A stretch of DNA of 64,000 bases from an uncultured Christensenella sp. (GCA_910578195.1 CAJTOY010000002.1:134272-198271), one strand, 5' to 3'; counted from the stretch's first letter, positions 51,086-60,651 are shown. The notes: generated by a model from the sequence alone, not told the origin. A program made the numbers and translations.

Positions 51086-54034
51086 TTACTTATTGTCCTT
51101 CCAGTAACAGCAATCCTTGTACTTTTTGCCGCTGCCGCACGGACAAAGGTCGTTTCTGCCCGTTCTCGAATTATTGTCGTTGACGCGGGGCTGCGCCTTG
51201 CCGCCGATATTCGTCGCCAAATCCGAAGGGGCTTGCGGTGCGTCGCCCACGGCGGGTCCCGACTGTTCCGCCGCGCGCTGCGCGGCAACCTCCCTCGTAT
51301 GCTCGGCAACGGACGGGTTCATGGCAATGGGCCTGCGCTGAACGGGCACTTGTCTGCCTTGCTCTACGCGGACGATTCTGCCCTTCAAAAGCCTTGAAAT
51401 GGTCGTCGTCTGGATACGGTCGATCATTTCGTCGAACATCTGATAGCCCTCTTGCTTGTACGCGATTACGGGGTCTTGCTGGGCGTAGCCGCGAAGCCCT
51501 ATGCCCTTTCTCAGCTGATCCATCGCGTCGATATGATCAATCCAGTTTCTGTCGACGGCGCGCAAAAGCTCGTTACGCTCGATCTGGTAATAATCGACCT
51601 GACCGTTTGTATCGACCGAAATATTCTGTATTTTCTGTTCGTAGGAAGAAATAACTTCCTTCGAAATTCTCTCGATTGCGTATTCGTAATCCCACTGTTC
51701 CAAAAGCTCGCGCGTGATTTCGAACTCGCACTCGTCGGGATATACCTTTTGTCTCAAAGCCTCGTTCAACGCGTTCTCGTCCCACTTCTCGGGAAGCGCG
51801 TCGGTGTTTACAGTCTCGCCGACAATCTTCGCGACGTAGTCGGGAATGAATTTCAGCATCTGGGCGTGGATATTCTCGCCCCTCAAAACCTTCATACGCT
51901 CGCCGTAAATGGTCTTACGCTGTTCGTTCATGACCTCGTCGTATTGAAGGGTGTGCTTTCTTATACCGAAGTTTCTGCCCTCTATCATTCTCTGCGCGTT
52001 CTCTATACTGCGCGAAAGCATTTTAGCTTGCAGACACTGGTCCTCTTCGATTTTGAATATGTTGTAAAGCGCCTTCATTCTCTCGCCGCCGAAGCGCTTT
52101 GCAAGGTCGTCTTCGAGCGAAATGAAGAATATGGAATCGCCCTTGTCGCCCTGACGTCCGCTTCGTCCGCGGAGCTGGTTGTCGATACGGCGACTTTCGT
52201 GCCTTTCGGTGCCGAGTATGCAAAGCCCGCCCGCTTCGACTACCTTCGCCTTTTCGGCGTCGGTTTCTTTTTTATAATTTTCATACAGCTCGGCATATCT
52301 CTTTCTCGCGGTTATTTCCTCTTCGGTGAACTCTCTGTCCGCGTAGGAAATAGCCGTTTCAATCATGTCGTGCTCGTAGCCCTCTTCGCGCATGCGCTTT
52401 TTGGCGAGATACTCGGGGTTGCCGCCGAGCAGAATATCCGTTCCGCGTCCCGCCATGTTCGTCGCGATTGTAACCGCGCCGAATCTGCCCGCCTGCGCGA
52501 CGATCTCCGCCTCGCGCTCGTGGTTCTTAGCATTGAGAATATTGTGTTTTACGCCGTTTCTGCGAAGAAGCCTTGAAATTTCTTCCGACTTTTCGACCGT
52601 GACCGTACCGATAAGAATGGGCTGTCCCTTTTCGTGACGCTCGACCACTTCGTTGACGATTGCCTTCTTCTTGCCCTCGACGGTGGAATAAATCATATCG
52701 GCGTAATCGATACGCTGTACGGGCTTGTTGGTGGGTATCTCGACGACGTCGAGCGAATAAATCGTTCTGAATTCGTCCTCTTCGGTCTTGGCGGTACCCG
52801 TCATGCCCGAAAGCTTGTTGTAAAGTCTGAAATAGTTCTGGAAAGTGACGGTCGCGTGGGTCTTGTTCTCCTCCTTGACCTTGACCTTTTCCTTCGCCTC
52901 GATTGCCTGGTGAAGTCCGTCCGAATATCTTCTGCCGTTCAAGACACGACCCGTGAACTCGTCGACAATGAGAATTTCGCCGTCGGGCGAGACAATGTAT
53001 TCCTCGCCGTTATGGAACAGCTCGTGCGCCTTCAAGGCTTGCTGTATGTGGTGGTTCAAGTCGGCGTTTTCGATATCGCCGAGGTTGGCTATGCCGAAAA
53101 ATCTTTCGGCTTTTTCCGCGCCCTTTTCGGTAATGGTGACCGACTTGTCCTTTCTGTCTATGACGTAGTCCCAGTTCTCCATTTCAAGCAAAATGGCTTG
53201 CAGCTTCTCCTGCGCCGCGCGGTCCTCGTCGGAAAGCTCCTTCTTTTTGCGGGTGGGCGCTTTTTTCTCGGCGTCCTTTTTATCGTCGTCGAAGCCGCCG
53301 CGCAGAGTTCTTACGAACTTGTCGACGTCCTCATAAAGCTTGCTGCTTTCGCCGCCGCGTCCCGAAATAATCAGCGGGGTACGCGCTTCGTCGATTAGTA
53401 TGGAGTCGACCTCGTCGATAATGCAGTAGTTGAGCTCGCGCTGAACCATTGCGGGGATAGAGGTCTTTAAATTGTCGCGGAGATAATCGAAGCCCAGCTC
53501 GTTATTCGTCGCGTAAATAATGTCGCAGTTGTACGCCTTTTTCTTCTCGTCGTCCTCCATGCCGGGCACGACTACACCTACGGTCAGACCCATGAATTTA
53601 TGGACCTTGCCCATCCACTCGGCGTCACGCTTTGCGAGGTAGTCGTTTACCGTTACGATATGCACGCCCTTGCCCGTGAGCGCGTTGAGGTACGCGGGCA
53701 GCGTGGACACGAGGGTCTTGCCTTCACCCGTTTTCATTTCGGCAATTCTGCCCTGGTGCAGACAGATACCGCCGACAATCTGAACGTGGAAGTGCTTCAT
53801 TTTAAGCACGCGCCAGCTCGCCTCTCTGAGCGCCGCGAACGCGTCGAAAAGAATTTCGTCGAGCGTTTCGCCCGCCGCAAGTCTGTCCTTTAAAACCTGC
53901 GTCTGGCTTTTGAGCTCCTCGTCGGACATTGCCGCATATTTGGGTTCGAGCTCTTCGACTTTGAGCGCCAGCTTATTAAGTTTTTTTACGCTTTTTCTCG
54001 AATCCGAGCCGAGAATGTATTTTATTAAACCCAT
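51086..54034 (-). CDS. secA: Preprotein translocase ATPase SecA
   Basis: 982 residues. DEAD motor domain with GEGKTLVSTLPAYLNAL, the preprotein cross-linking domain, NBD2 with IATNMAGRGTDI and QLRGRSGRQGD, a helical scaffold and a C-terminal SEC-C zinc motif CPCGSGKKYKDCC. It drives protein export through SecYEG. Longer than the 841-residue Bacillus enzyme because of an insert around residue 230-320 (KKDAEKKAPTRKKKELSDEDRAAQ) and a Gln/Pro-rich stretch before the zinc motif. Confidence 0.98.
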   Translation of the reverse strand: MGLIKYILGSDSRKSVKKLNKLALKVEELEPKYAAMSDEELKSQTQVLKDRLAAGETLDEILFDAFAALREASWRVLKMKHFHVQIVGGICLHQGRIAEMKTGEGKTLVSTLPAYLNALTGKGVHIVTVNDYLAKRDAEWMGKVHKFMGLTVGVVVPGMEDDEKKKAYNCDIIYATNNELGFDYLRDNLKTSIPAMVQRELNYCIIDEVDSILIDEARTPLIISGRGGESSKLYEDVDKFVRTLRGGFDDDKKDAEKKAPTRKKKELSDEDRAAQEKLQAILLEMENWDYVIDRKDKSVTITEKGAEKAERFFGIANLGDIENADLNHHIQQALKAHELFHNGEEYIVSPDGEILIVDEFTGRVLNGRRYSDGLHQAIEAKEKVKVKEENKTHATVTFQNYFRLYNKLSGMTGTAKTEEDEFRTIYSLDVVEIPTNKPVQRIDYADMIYSTVEGKKKAIVNEVVERHEKGQPILIGTVTVEKSEEISRLLRRNGVKHNILNAKNHEREAEIVAQAGRFGAVTIATNMAGRGTDILLGGNPEYLAKKRMREEGYEHDMIETAISYADREFTEEEITARKRYAELYENYKKETDAEKAKVVEAGGLCILGTERHESRRIDNQLRGRSGRQGDKGDSIFFISLEDDLAKRFGGERMKALYNIFKIEEDQCLQAKMLSRSIENAQRMIEGRNFGIRKHTLQYDEVMNEQRKTIYGERMKVLRGENIHAQMLKFIPDYVAKIVGETVNTDALPEKWDENALNEALRQKVYPDECEFEITRELLEQWDYEYAIERISKEVISSYEQKIQNISVDTNGQVDYYQIERNELLRAVDRNWIDHIDAMDQLRKGIGLRGYAQQDPVIAYKQEGYQMFDEMIDRIQTTTISRLLKGRIVRVEQGRQVPVQRRPIAMNPSVAEHTREVAAQRAAEQSGPAVGDAPQAPSDLATNIGGKAQPRVNDNNSRTGRNDLCPCGSGKKYKDCCYWKDNK

Positions 54035-54063
54035 TGATAACTCCGTTATTTAACTTTCTATTA

Positions 54064-54092
54064 ATTGTACTATATTTTACCCGATATGTAAA
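54064..54092 (-). promoter_or_regulatory. secA promoter
   Basis: Minus strand TTTACA (54087-54092), 17-base spacer, TACAAT (54064-54069), about 30 bases upstream of the start. Confidence 0.8.
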
Positions 54093-54128
54093 ATTGTTTT
54101 TTTGAAAATTTTGGAATTTTTTGTTTTT

Positions 54129-55841
54129 TTAAGCCTCGATATCGGTGAAAGCGAATTTTTCGACGTCGAAAAGCCCCTTGTCCACAATCTTCAATCTGGG
54201 AATTACCGCAAGGGATAAAAACGCGAGCGACATAAACGCTTCATACTCGCGTTTTACGCCCATTGCATGCGCCTTTTCGATGAGCGCGCGGGAGTCGCGC
54301 TGTAAGCTTTCCGCGTCGCGGGACGACATCAATCCGCCTATATCGAGGGTGAGCGAGTGCACCTCGCCCGTTTTCGAATTGACCAAAACCATGCCCCCGC
54401 CGATTTCCTTCAACTTGTTCGCGGCGGTCGCCATGGCGGCGTTGTCGTCGCCCATTAAAATTATGTTGTGCGAGTCGTGCGCTATGGTTATTCCCATTGC
54501 GCCGCCTTTAAGTCCGTAGCCCTTGAAAAGCGCCTTGCCGATATTTCCCGTCATTTTGTGTCTTTCCACTACCGCAAGCTTCAAAAGGTCCGTGCCCTTG
54601 ACAACGACGTCGCCGTTCGCCTTTTCGATATCCACAATCTCGCAGCCCGTGACAACCCCGCCCGGCTCGATAGTCATTGCCTTGGCTTTGTCGGAATTAA
54701 CGTTCAGAATAAAATCTTCGGGTTTCAAGTCCTTGACGTGGACGGTGTTCAAAACGTTCGCGGGGAGATAGCGCTTCGACGTGTCGAACAGCGGTTTGCC
54801 GTTCTCCGCGACGAGCTTGCCGTTCTTTATAACGTACTTTGCTTTGAAGTTTTCAAGGTTGTCCACCGCAACCAAATCCGCGAGCCAGAAGGGCGCGATA
54901 CCGCCGCGGAATTTCAAACCGTAGCACTCCGCCGCGTTCAGCGTGGCGCAGGTGACCGCGGTAACGGGGTCGAGCCCGCCCGCGACGATTTTTCTCAAAG
55001 CGTCGTCGAGGTGCCCCTTCTCTTTGAGGTCGGCGGCGTGTCTGTCGTCGGTGCAGAGGATAAAGCGGCGCATATTCGCGGGAGTAATATACTTCGCGTT
55101 GCCGAGGTTCTGAGTGGACGAGCCGTGGCGGATATGCACGTACATACCCTTTGAAATTTTTTCTTCGATTTCCTCTTTTTCGACGCACTCGTGGTCGGTC
55201 GTAATGCCGCCGCAGAGGTATGCGTTGAGCTCGTGCCCGTAAACCGCGGGCGCGTGTCCGTCAATCACTTTGCCCGCGGAGTGCGCCGCTTCGAGCTTCT
55301 GGATTACGTCCTTGTCGCAAAGCAGCACGCCGGGATAGTTCATGAATTCGCCCAGCCCGAAAATATAGGAATTTGTTATATTTTTTTCTATGTCCTTGCC
55401 GCTTAAAATAGCGCCGCTTGTTTCGAACGGGGTTGCGGGCACGCACGAGGGAAGCTGGATTTTAACGTCGAGCGGAACGTTCACCGACGCCTTGGCTATA
55501 TACTCGCACCCCGCCATTCCGCACACGTTGGTTATTTCGTGCGGGTCGGCGATTATCGTCGTGGTGCCGCGGGGCACTATCAGCGAGGCGAACTCCTCGG
55601 GGGAAAGCTGCGACGACTCGATATGGACGTGACCGTCGATATAGCCGGGGACTACGGTCAGCCCCGCGCAGTCGATTTCCTTTTCGCCCTCGTATTCGCC
55701 CGTGCCTACTATCTTTTCGCCGACGACTGCGATATCGCCCTTACGGATTTCGCCCGTAAACACGTCGACATAGCTTGCGTTTTTCAAAACTAGCTCCGCC
55801 TTGACCTCGCGCCGCGCGGCTTTGATATATTTCTCTAACAT
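54129..55841 (-). CDS. ade: Adenine deaminase
   Basis: 570 residues, amidohydrolase superfamily. Metal motif PGYIDGHVHIESS, IADPHEITNVCG, a second histidine set (VIDGHAPAV, TTDHECV) and TDDRHAADL, then the C-terminal IAHDSHNIILMGD typical of Ade. It converts adenine to hypoxanthine and ammonia. Downstream of an NCS2 purine permease on the same strand but with its own promoter; together they would import and salvage adenine. Confidence 0.95.
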   Translation of the reverse strand: MLEKYIKAARREVKAELVLKNASYVDVFTGEIRKGDIAVVGEKIVGTGEYEGEKEIDCAGLTVVPGYIDGHVHIESSQLSPEEFASLIVPRGTTTIIADPHEITNVCGMAGCEYIAKASVNVPLDVKIQLPSCVPATPFETSGAILSGKDIEKNITNSYIFGLGEFMNYPGVLLCDKDVIQKLEAAHSAGKVIDGHAPAVYGHELNAYLCGGITTDHECVEKEEIEEKISKGMYVHIRHGSSTQNLGNAKYITPANMRRFILCTDDRHAADLKEKGHLDDALRKIVAGGLDPVTAVTCATLNAAECYGLKFRGGIAPFWLADLVAVDNLENFKAKYVIKNGKLVAENGKPLFDTSKRYLPANVLNTVHVKDLKPEDFILNVNSDKAKAMTIEPGGVVTGCEIVDIEKANGDVVVKGTDLLKLAVVERHKMTGNIGKALFKGYGLKGGAMGITIAHDSHNIILMGDDNAAMATAANKLKEIGGGMVLVNSKTGEVHSLTLDIGGLMSSRDAESLQRDSRALIEKAHAMGVKREYEAFMSLAFLSLAVIPRLKIVDKGLFDVEKFAFTDIEA

Positions 55842-55865
55842 TTTTCACCTCTGTGTTTTCTTTAA

Positions 55866-55894
55866 ATTATATCATAAAGCCGCCGCTTAATCAA
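55866..55894 (-). promoter_or_regulatory. ade promoter nested in upstream terminator
   Basis: Minus strand TTGATT (55889-55894), 17-base spacer, TATAAT (55866-55871). The -35 coincides with the loop of the permease terminator hairpin. Confidence 0.7.
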
Positions 55895-55905
55895 GCGGCG
55901 GCTTT
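55876..55905 (-). terminator. Terminator of NCS2 permease gene
   Basis: AAAGCCGCCGCTT / AAGCGGCGGCTTT with a 4-base loop, 17 bases past the permease stop. Confidence 0.85.
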
Positions 55906-55921
55906 AATTATTTTTAATTAC

Positions 55922-57574
55922 TTAGGTAAGAATGAACGTTGCAAGGAACAAAGCGCCGATAATCCACGTCGCAATGCTGATTGTCTTGACCTTACCGGTG
56001 CAAAGCTGAACGATAATATAAGCGAGAATGCCTATACCGATACCGTGCGAAATGCTGTAACCGAGCACCATTGTGATAAACGTGAGGAAAGCGACGATAG
56101 CTTCACCCGCGTCCGTCCAGTCGACCTTGACAACCGAAGACATCATAAGCACGCCGACCCAGATAAGCGCGGTTGCGGTTGCAGCCGAGGGAATAAGCTG
56201 GGCTATGGGCGATAAGAACATAGCTACAAGGAAGCAAAGCGCGGTGACGAGCGCCGTGAAGCCCGTCTTGCCGCCCGCGGCAACGCCCGAGGAGGATTCG
56301 ACGAACGTGGTAACGGTCGAAGTACCCGCGACAGCGCCGACGCACGTTGCGACAGCGTCGGAAAGCATCATTCTGTTCATACGGATAGGGGTTCCGTTTT
56401 CGTCCAGAAGGTTGCCCTTCGCACACGCGCCGTACAAAGTTCCGATAGTGTCGAACATATCGATCATGCACAGCGAAAGCGCGGTCGTAAGAAGCAGAAC
56501 TACAAGCGTGCCCGCATTGTTGCCCTCTACACCGAGGTATTTGCTGAAATCGAAGCCTTCGTAGAATACTACGCCGACCGAATCTTTACCCCATGCCGCA
56601 AACGCGTCGAAGGGGTTGGAGATAGAGATGGCGTCGAATATCGAACGCGCATAAGCGGGGCTGTTTAACGTTACGGCTGCATCTTTGAACGCGTCGGGAT
56701 TGGCTATGAGCGCTTCTTTATATAAGTCGTAGGACATCGCAGCGCCGTCAACGGTAGCCTGCGCGTTGCCGATGCAAGCAAGACCCATAAGAATGAAGTA
56801 AAGCGCAGCCGAGCCGAGGATACCCCAGAGAATAGCTCCCTTTACGTTTTTCTTGCTCATAACGGCGATAGCGATAACGCCAAGAATAGCAACGAGGGGC
56901 GCGATAATATGAGCGAACGAGAAGCCCTTTGCAAGCACGTTGAACGAAACGAACGTAACAAGCGTCGAGCCTTCGTCAACGATAATGCCCGCATTCTGCA
57001 TACCGATAAACGCGATAAACAGACCGATACCTACGGGGATAGCATGTCTTACGCCCGCGGGGATTGCGTTGAATATTTTCTGTCTTAAACCGGTTGCGGT
57101 GAGAATAAGGAAAATAACGCCGTCCAAAAGGGTGAATACCATACAGTTGGCATAGCTTAAACCCGTGCCGCCGAGAACAAGCGTATAGACTATAAACGCG
57201 TTTACGCCCATACCCGAAGCTTGCGCCAAAGGCATTTTTGCAAGGAAAGCCATCAGAAGCGTTCCGACGATAGCGCCGATTGCCGTCGCTATGTAAGCAG
57301 CGCCGTACGGGTCCTCACCGCCGATAACAAACTGGAACATTCCCGCGTTTACCATGAGAATGTAGACCATTGCCATGAACGTGGTTACGCCCGCGACGAT
57401 TTCCGTTCTGTACTTCGAACCGCTCTTCGTAATGCCGAAAAATTTGTCGACCTTACCGAAGAAGCCCTTGTGGGGGCTTTCGGGCTCCGCCACCGCAGCG
57501 CCGTCCGTCGTTACTTCCGCGACTTCGGGTTCAACGATTTCGGAAACTTGTTCTTCTTTCGTTTCTTCACTCAT
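55922..57574 (-). CDS. NCS2 family purine permease (AzgA/PbuG-like)
   Basis: About 550 residues from the ATG at 57574, with GGAGG 10 bases upstream; the in-frame ATG at 57634 lacks a site. An acidic cytosolic N-terminus (about 1-45), then the AzgA-type pattern KYRTEIVAGVTTFMAMVYILMVN, multiple TM helices, QASGMGVNAFIVYTLV, AGTSTVTTFVESSSGVAAGG and the C-terminal helices. This subgroup carries adenine, guanine and hypoxanthine by H+ symport. The neighbouring adenine deaminase supports adenine as a substrate. Confidence 0.92.
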   Translation of the reverse strand: MSEETKEEQVSEIVEPEVAEVTTDGAAVAEPESPHKGFFGKVDKFFGITKSGSKYRTEIVAGVTTFMAMVYILMVNAGMFQFVIGGEDPYGAAYIATAIGAIVGTLLMAFLAKMPLAQASGMGVNAFIVYTLVLGGTGLSYANCMVFTLLDGVIFLILTATGLRQKIFNAIPAGVRHAIPVGIGLFIAFIGMQNAGIIVDEGSTLVTFVSFNVLAKGFSFAHIIAPLVAILGVIAIAVMSKKNVKGAILWGILGSAALYFILMGLACIGNAQATVDGAAMSYDLYKEALIANPDAFKDAAVTLNSPAYARSIFDAISISNPFDAFAAWGKDSVGVVFYEGFDFSKYLGVEGNNAGTLVVLLLTTALSLCMIDMFDTIGTLYGACAKGNLLDENGTPIRMNRMMLSDAVATCVGAVAGTSTVTTFVESSSGVAAGGKTGFTALVTALCFLVAMFLSPIAQLIPSAATATALIWVGVLMMSSVVKVDWTDAGEAIVAFLTFITMVLGYSISHGIGIGILAYIIVQLCTGKVKTISIATWIIGALFLATFILT

Positions 57575-57880
57575 TAAAGTGACCTCCAAAAAATTTTTTT
57601 CGTAAAAGCGAAAACGTTTGCCGTTTAACGGCAAACAGCCCCCGCGGGGGCTTTTATTTCACATTACTTTCACATTGTATCACACAACAATAAAAATCGG
57701 CAAACGTTTGAAAGCCGTTTGTCGATTTTTGTGGAATTTTTTTTATTAAATGCTTGTCGTCGTTTTTTATAAACAAGCAAAACAAGGCGAACGAGCATTT
57801 GCGACGGGGCGCGTACACAAGACGTACGCAACCCGAGAAAAGCGCAGTTCAACGCAGTTGTGCGACGTTTAGAGAAAACG
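57575..57880 (-). other. Intergenic region with promoter, leader hairpins and a structured element
   Basis: 306 bp without a gene. From left: permease leader with palindromes AGCCCCCGCGGGGGCT and GTTTGCCGTT-A-AACGGCAAAC (57618-57655); minus promoter TACAAT near 57675 with TTGCCG as weak -35; an inverted repeat AAATCGGCAAACG/CGTTTGTCGATTT (57694-57727) acting as terminator, which overlaps that -35; and a dense hairpin region (57740-57883) directly behind the P-type ATPase stop: TGCTTGT/ACAAGCA, GCGTAC/GTACGC, direct repeats of CGCAGTT and GACGTTT-AGAGA-AAACGTC. No purine riboswitch core is recognisable. Confidence 0.6.
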
Positions 57881-60160
57881 TCATTTTAACAATGCAGTGC
57901 GCATGGAATTGAGTACCGCCACCAGCATGACGCCCACGTCCGCGATTACCGACACAATGAGAGGGAAGCCGGGTATCGCGATATCCAGCGCCATTATCGC
58001 AAGCTTAACGAGAAGCGAGCCGATAATATTCTGCAAGACTATCCGCCTTGTACTCTTCGCTATCTTTCTGCCCTTGGGTATGAGCGCGGGGTTATCCGAA
58101 ACCAGCACGATATCGCTCGCCTCGATAGCCGCGTCCGAGCCGACTCCGCCCATGGAAACGCCGCAGTCCGCCGTCGTCATGACGGGCGCGTCGTTTATTC
58201 CGTCGCCGACGTATATAAGCTTGCCCCGCCCTTTCAGCGCCTCCGCCTCTTCGAGCTTGTTGTCGGGCAGAAGCCCCGCCTTGTAGCCGTCCAGCCCCGC
58301 CTCTTTCGCAACGTTTTCGGCGCGCGCCGCGCTGTCGCCCGTCAGCATTACCGTGTAATTTACACCTTGCTTTTTCAGCGCGGATACCGTTTCGGGTATG
58401 CCCTCTTTCACGGTGTCGTCTATTTCCACCACGCCGAGATATTTTCCGTCCAGCGCGACGTACACGAGGGTTGAAACGCTTTCAACCTCTTTAAACCCGA
58501 CGCCGTTTTCCTTCAAAAGCCGCGCGTTGCCGCACAGTAAAATTTTGCCGTCGCAGACGCATTTCAAGCCCCTTCCCGCAAGCTCCTCGGCGCCTATCAC
58601 CGTGTAACCGCTTTCAACCGAAGCGAACGCCCGCGCCACGGGGTGGGAGGAATATTTTTCCGCCGCCGCGGCGAGCCGCAAGGTCTTTTCGTCGGTGAAG
58701 CTTTTCACCGAAAACTCGCCCTTTGTCAGCGTGCCCGTCTTATCGAACGCCGCAACGGTTGCGAGCGCGAGCTCGTCAAGACAAGTCGAGCCCTTGACCA
58801 AAATGCCGAATTTCGCGCATCTGCCTATGCCGTAGAAATACGACAGCGGCACGGAAATGACCAGCGCGCACGGGCAGGAAATTACGAGGAAGCCCAGCGC
58901 CTTATAAATCCACTCCGCATACGTCGCCCAGACGAACGCGGAATTGACCGCGCAAATCACAGTAGGCACCAGCGCCGCAACCGCGACCGCGGCGAGACAT
59001 ACCGCGGGGGTGTAGTACTTTGCAAATTTGGAAATGAATTTTTCGGGCTTGGATTTTTTCGCGGTGGAGTTTTCTACAAGCTCCAAAATCTTCGCCACGG
59101 CGGAATTTTTATACTCGCGCACAACTTCGGCGGTCAAAACGCCCGTAAGGTTTATCGAGCCCGATAAAATTTCTTCGCCCGCCTTCACGTCGCGGGGAAG
59201 GGGTTCGCCGTTCAGACTTTTCATATCCAGCGCGCTTTCGCCCGAGCGGATAACGCAGTCCGCGGGCACCTTTTCGCCCGCCTTTATTATTATGGTGTCG
59301 CCGACTTTGAGCTCCTCGGGGGCAACGACGCGCTGTATGCCGTTCTCCAAAAGAGTTGCCGTCTCGCTTTTCAAGTCCATTAACGCGGAAATGGAGTTCC
59401 TCGACGAACCGACCGCAATGCCTTGCAGTAACTCGCCTATCTGGTACAAAAGCATGACCGCCACGCCCTCCATGAAGCCGTCGCCGCCGAAGATGCCGAG
59501 CGCTATCGCGCCGAGCGAGGCTATCGCCATAAGGAAATTTTCGTCGAAAATCTTGCCCTTGGCAATGTTTTTAGCGGTGTTGAAAAGCACCGTGTAGCCC
59601 GCCGCAAGATAGGCAATGCCGTACAGAATATACGTTGCGATTTTCGCCTCTTCGAGCGTGTAGTCGAGCACGAGCGCAGGGATAAAGAAAACAACCGAAA
59701 CAATAATCTGAATTATTTCTCTGAGGTGGGCTTTGAGAACCCCCTTTTTCTTCTCCTTGCCGTCGACTATTTTCACGTCCTCGAAGTGGGTTATTGCATA
59801 TACCGCTTTTTCGCGCGCTTCGCCCGTTTCGGCGTTGAGCACGACGTTCATGTTCATAAAGTCGACAGTCGCGCTCACTCCGTCAAGCTTGTTCAGCTCC
59901 TCTTCGAGCTCGCGCGCGCAGTTCGCACAGCACAGCCCCGAAATTTTCAATTTCTCGCCGCCCTCGACGACCCTTACTTCCTCGAAATTGTTGCAACAAT
60001 CCTTCACTTTTGCAAGCAGGCTTTCGTCGCAGTCGACGTGGAATTTCTGCGCCATAAAATCGACGGTCGCGCTCACTCCGTCGAGCTTGTTCAGTTCCTC
60101 TTCGAGCTCGCGCGCGCAGTTCGCGCAGTCGAGCCCCTCAATCTTTATAACCTTATTCAT
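57881..60160 (-). CDS. Zn/Cd/Pb-translocating P1B-type ATPase with two HMA domains
   Basis: 759 residues. Two N-terminal heavy-metal domains (LDCANC and LCCANC), eight TM helices with the ion motif ISCPCALVIS (about 427-436), phosphorylation site AFDKTGTLT (about 472-480), MLTGDSAARAE and GDGINDAPVM. It exports divalent soft metals. The two HMA domains share an identical block of 25 residues, starting CANCARELEE and ending SATVDFM, which implies a recent tandem duplication. It overlaps the ArsR-type repressor by 8 bases. Confidence 0.94.
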   Translation of the reverse strand: MNKVIKIEGLDCANCARELEEELNKLDGVSATVDFMAQKFHVDCDESLLAKVKDCCNNFEEVRVVEGGEKLKISGLCCANCARELEEELNKLDGVSATVDFMNMNVVLNAETGEAREKAVYAITHFEDVKIVDGKEKKKGVLKAHLREIIQIIVSVVFFIPALVLDYTLEEAKIATYILYGIAYLAAGYTVLFNTAKNIAKGKIFDENFLMAIASLGAIALGIFGGDGFMEGVAVMLLYQIGELLQGIAVGSSRNSISALMDLKSETATLLENGIQRVVAPEELKVGDTIIIKAGEKVPADCVIRSGESALDMKSLNGEPLPRDVKAGEEILSGSINLTGVLTAEVVREYKNSAVAKILELVENSTAKKSKPEKFISKFAKYYTPAVCLAAVAVAALVPTVICAVNSAFVWATYAEWIYKALGFLVISCPCALVISVPLSYFYGIGRCAKFGILVKGSTCLDELALATVAAFDKTGTLTKGEFSVKSFTDEKTLRLAAAAEKYSSHPVARAFASVESGYTVIGAEELAGRGLKCVCDGKILLCGNARLLKENGVGFKEVESVSTLVYVALDGKYLGVVEIDDTVKEGIPETVSALKKQGVNYTVMLTGDSAARAENVAKEAGLDGYKAGLLPDNKLEEAEALKGRGKLIYVGDGINDAPVMTTADCGVSMGGVGSDAAIEASDIVLVSDNPALIPKGRKIAKSTRRIVLQNIIGSLLVKLAIMALDIAIPGFPLIVSVIADVGVMLVAVLNSMRTALLK
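59855..60128. repeat. Tandem HMA domain duplication within the P-type ATPase
   Basis: Bases 59855-59930 and 60053-60128 match over 76 nt with only 5 differences, all synonymous, at an offset of 198 nt (66 codons). Confidence 0.9.
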
Positions 60161-60506
60161 TGCAATCCAGATGCTCCTTGGCGACGCCTATCATGGTGAG
60201 CACATGCCAGTCCGAAACCGAATACAGCATTTTCTGCCCTTGTCTGCGCCCTTTAATTATTTTGTTGTCCTTTAAAATTTTAAGCTGGTGCGAAACCGCG
60301 CTTTGGTTGCCGCCTACCGCCTCGGTTATGTGCTCGACGCACAGCTCGCCCCCTTCGAGCGCGAGAATTATTTTCAGCCGCGACGGCTCGGATATCACCT
60401 TAAACCGCGCGCCCATTTCAAAAATTTTCTCGTCGGCAGGCATTGCCGCCCTGACCGCTTCGACCCGCGCCTTGTGCTCCTCTTCGTTATCGCAAATGTT
60501 TTTCAT
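60153..60506 (-). CDS. ArsR/SmtB family metal sensor (CadC-like)
   Basis: 117 residues. Winged HTH with ISEPSRLKIILALEGGELCVEHITEAVGGNQSAVSHQLKILKDN. The ELCV cysteine plus N-terminal C5 and C-terminal DC residues could build a CadC/SmtB-type thiolate site. These repressors release DNA on binding Cd, Pb or Zn. First gene of the operon with the P-type ATPase; an 18-bp palindrome lies between its promoter and start. GGAGC precedes the ATG. Confidence 0.94.
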   Translation of the reverse strand: MKNICDNEEEHKARVEAVRAAMPADEKIFEMGARFKVISEPSRLKIILALEGGELCVEHITEAVGGNQSAVSHQLKILKDNKIIKGRRQGQKMLYSVSDWHVLTMIGVAKEHLDCNE

Positions 60507-60526
60507 TGGTTGCTCCTTTATTAATA

Positions 60527-60544
60527 TATGAATATGTATTCATA
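60527..60544. promoter_or_regulatory. Operator of the metal-efflux operon
   Basis: Perfect inverted repeat TATGAATA-TG-TATTCATA, located just after the -10 and before the ribosome binding site. It matches the imperfect 12-2-12 design of ArsR/SmtB operators. Confidence 0.85.
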
Positions 60545-60554
60545 AGTTGATTAT

Positions 60555-60583
60555 ATAATAACACCCCCGACACACCGTGTCAA
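60555..60583 (-). promoter_or_regulatory. Promoter of the metal-efflux operon
   Basis: Minus strand TTGACA (60578-60583), 17-base spacer, TATTAT (60555-60560); the start falls beside the operator. Confidence 0.88.
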
Positions 60584-60651
60584 GCATTTTTCGGGATTTT
60601 TTTGTCACTCCGAGAAAAATATTTGCGGTACGTCAAGGGTTTTATCGTAAA

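Noticed and set aside
57575..57660. Purine riboswitch before the permease gene
   Set aside because: The leader has palindromes but not the conserved three-way junction core of purine riboswitches.
57670..57852. 60-codon minus-strand frame between permease and ATPase genes
   Set aside because: No ribosome binding site, and it runs through hairpins and the terminator; composition is not protein-like.
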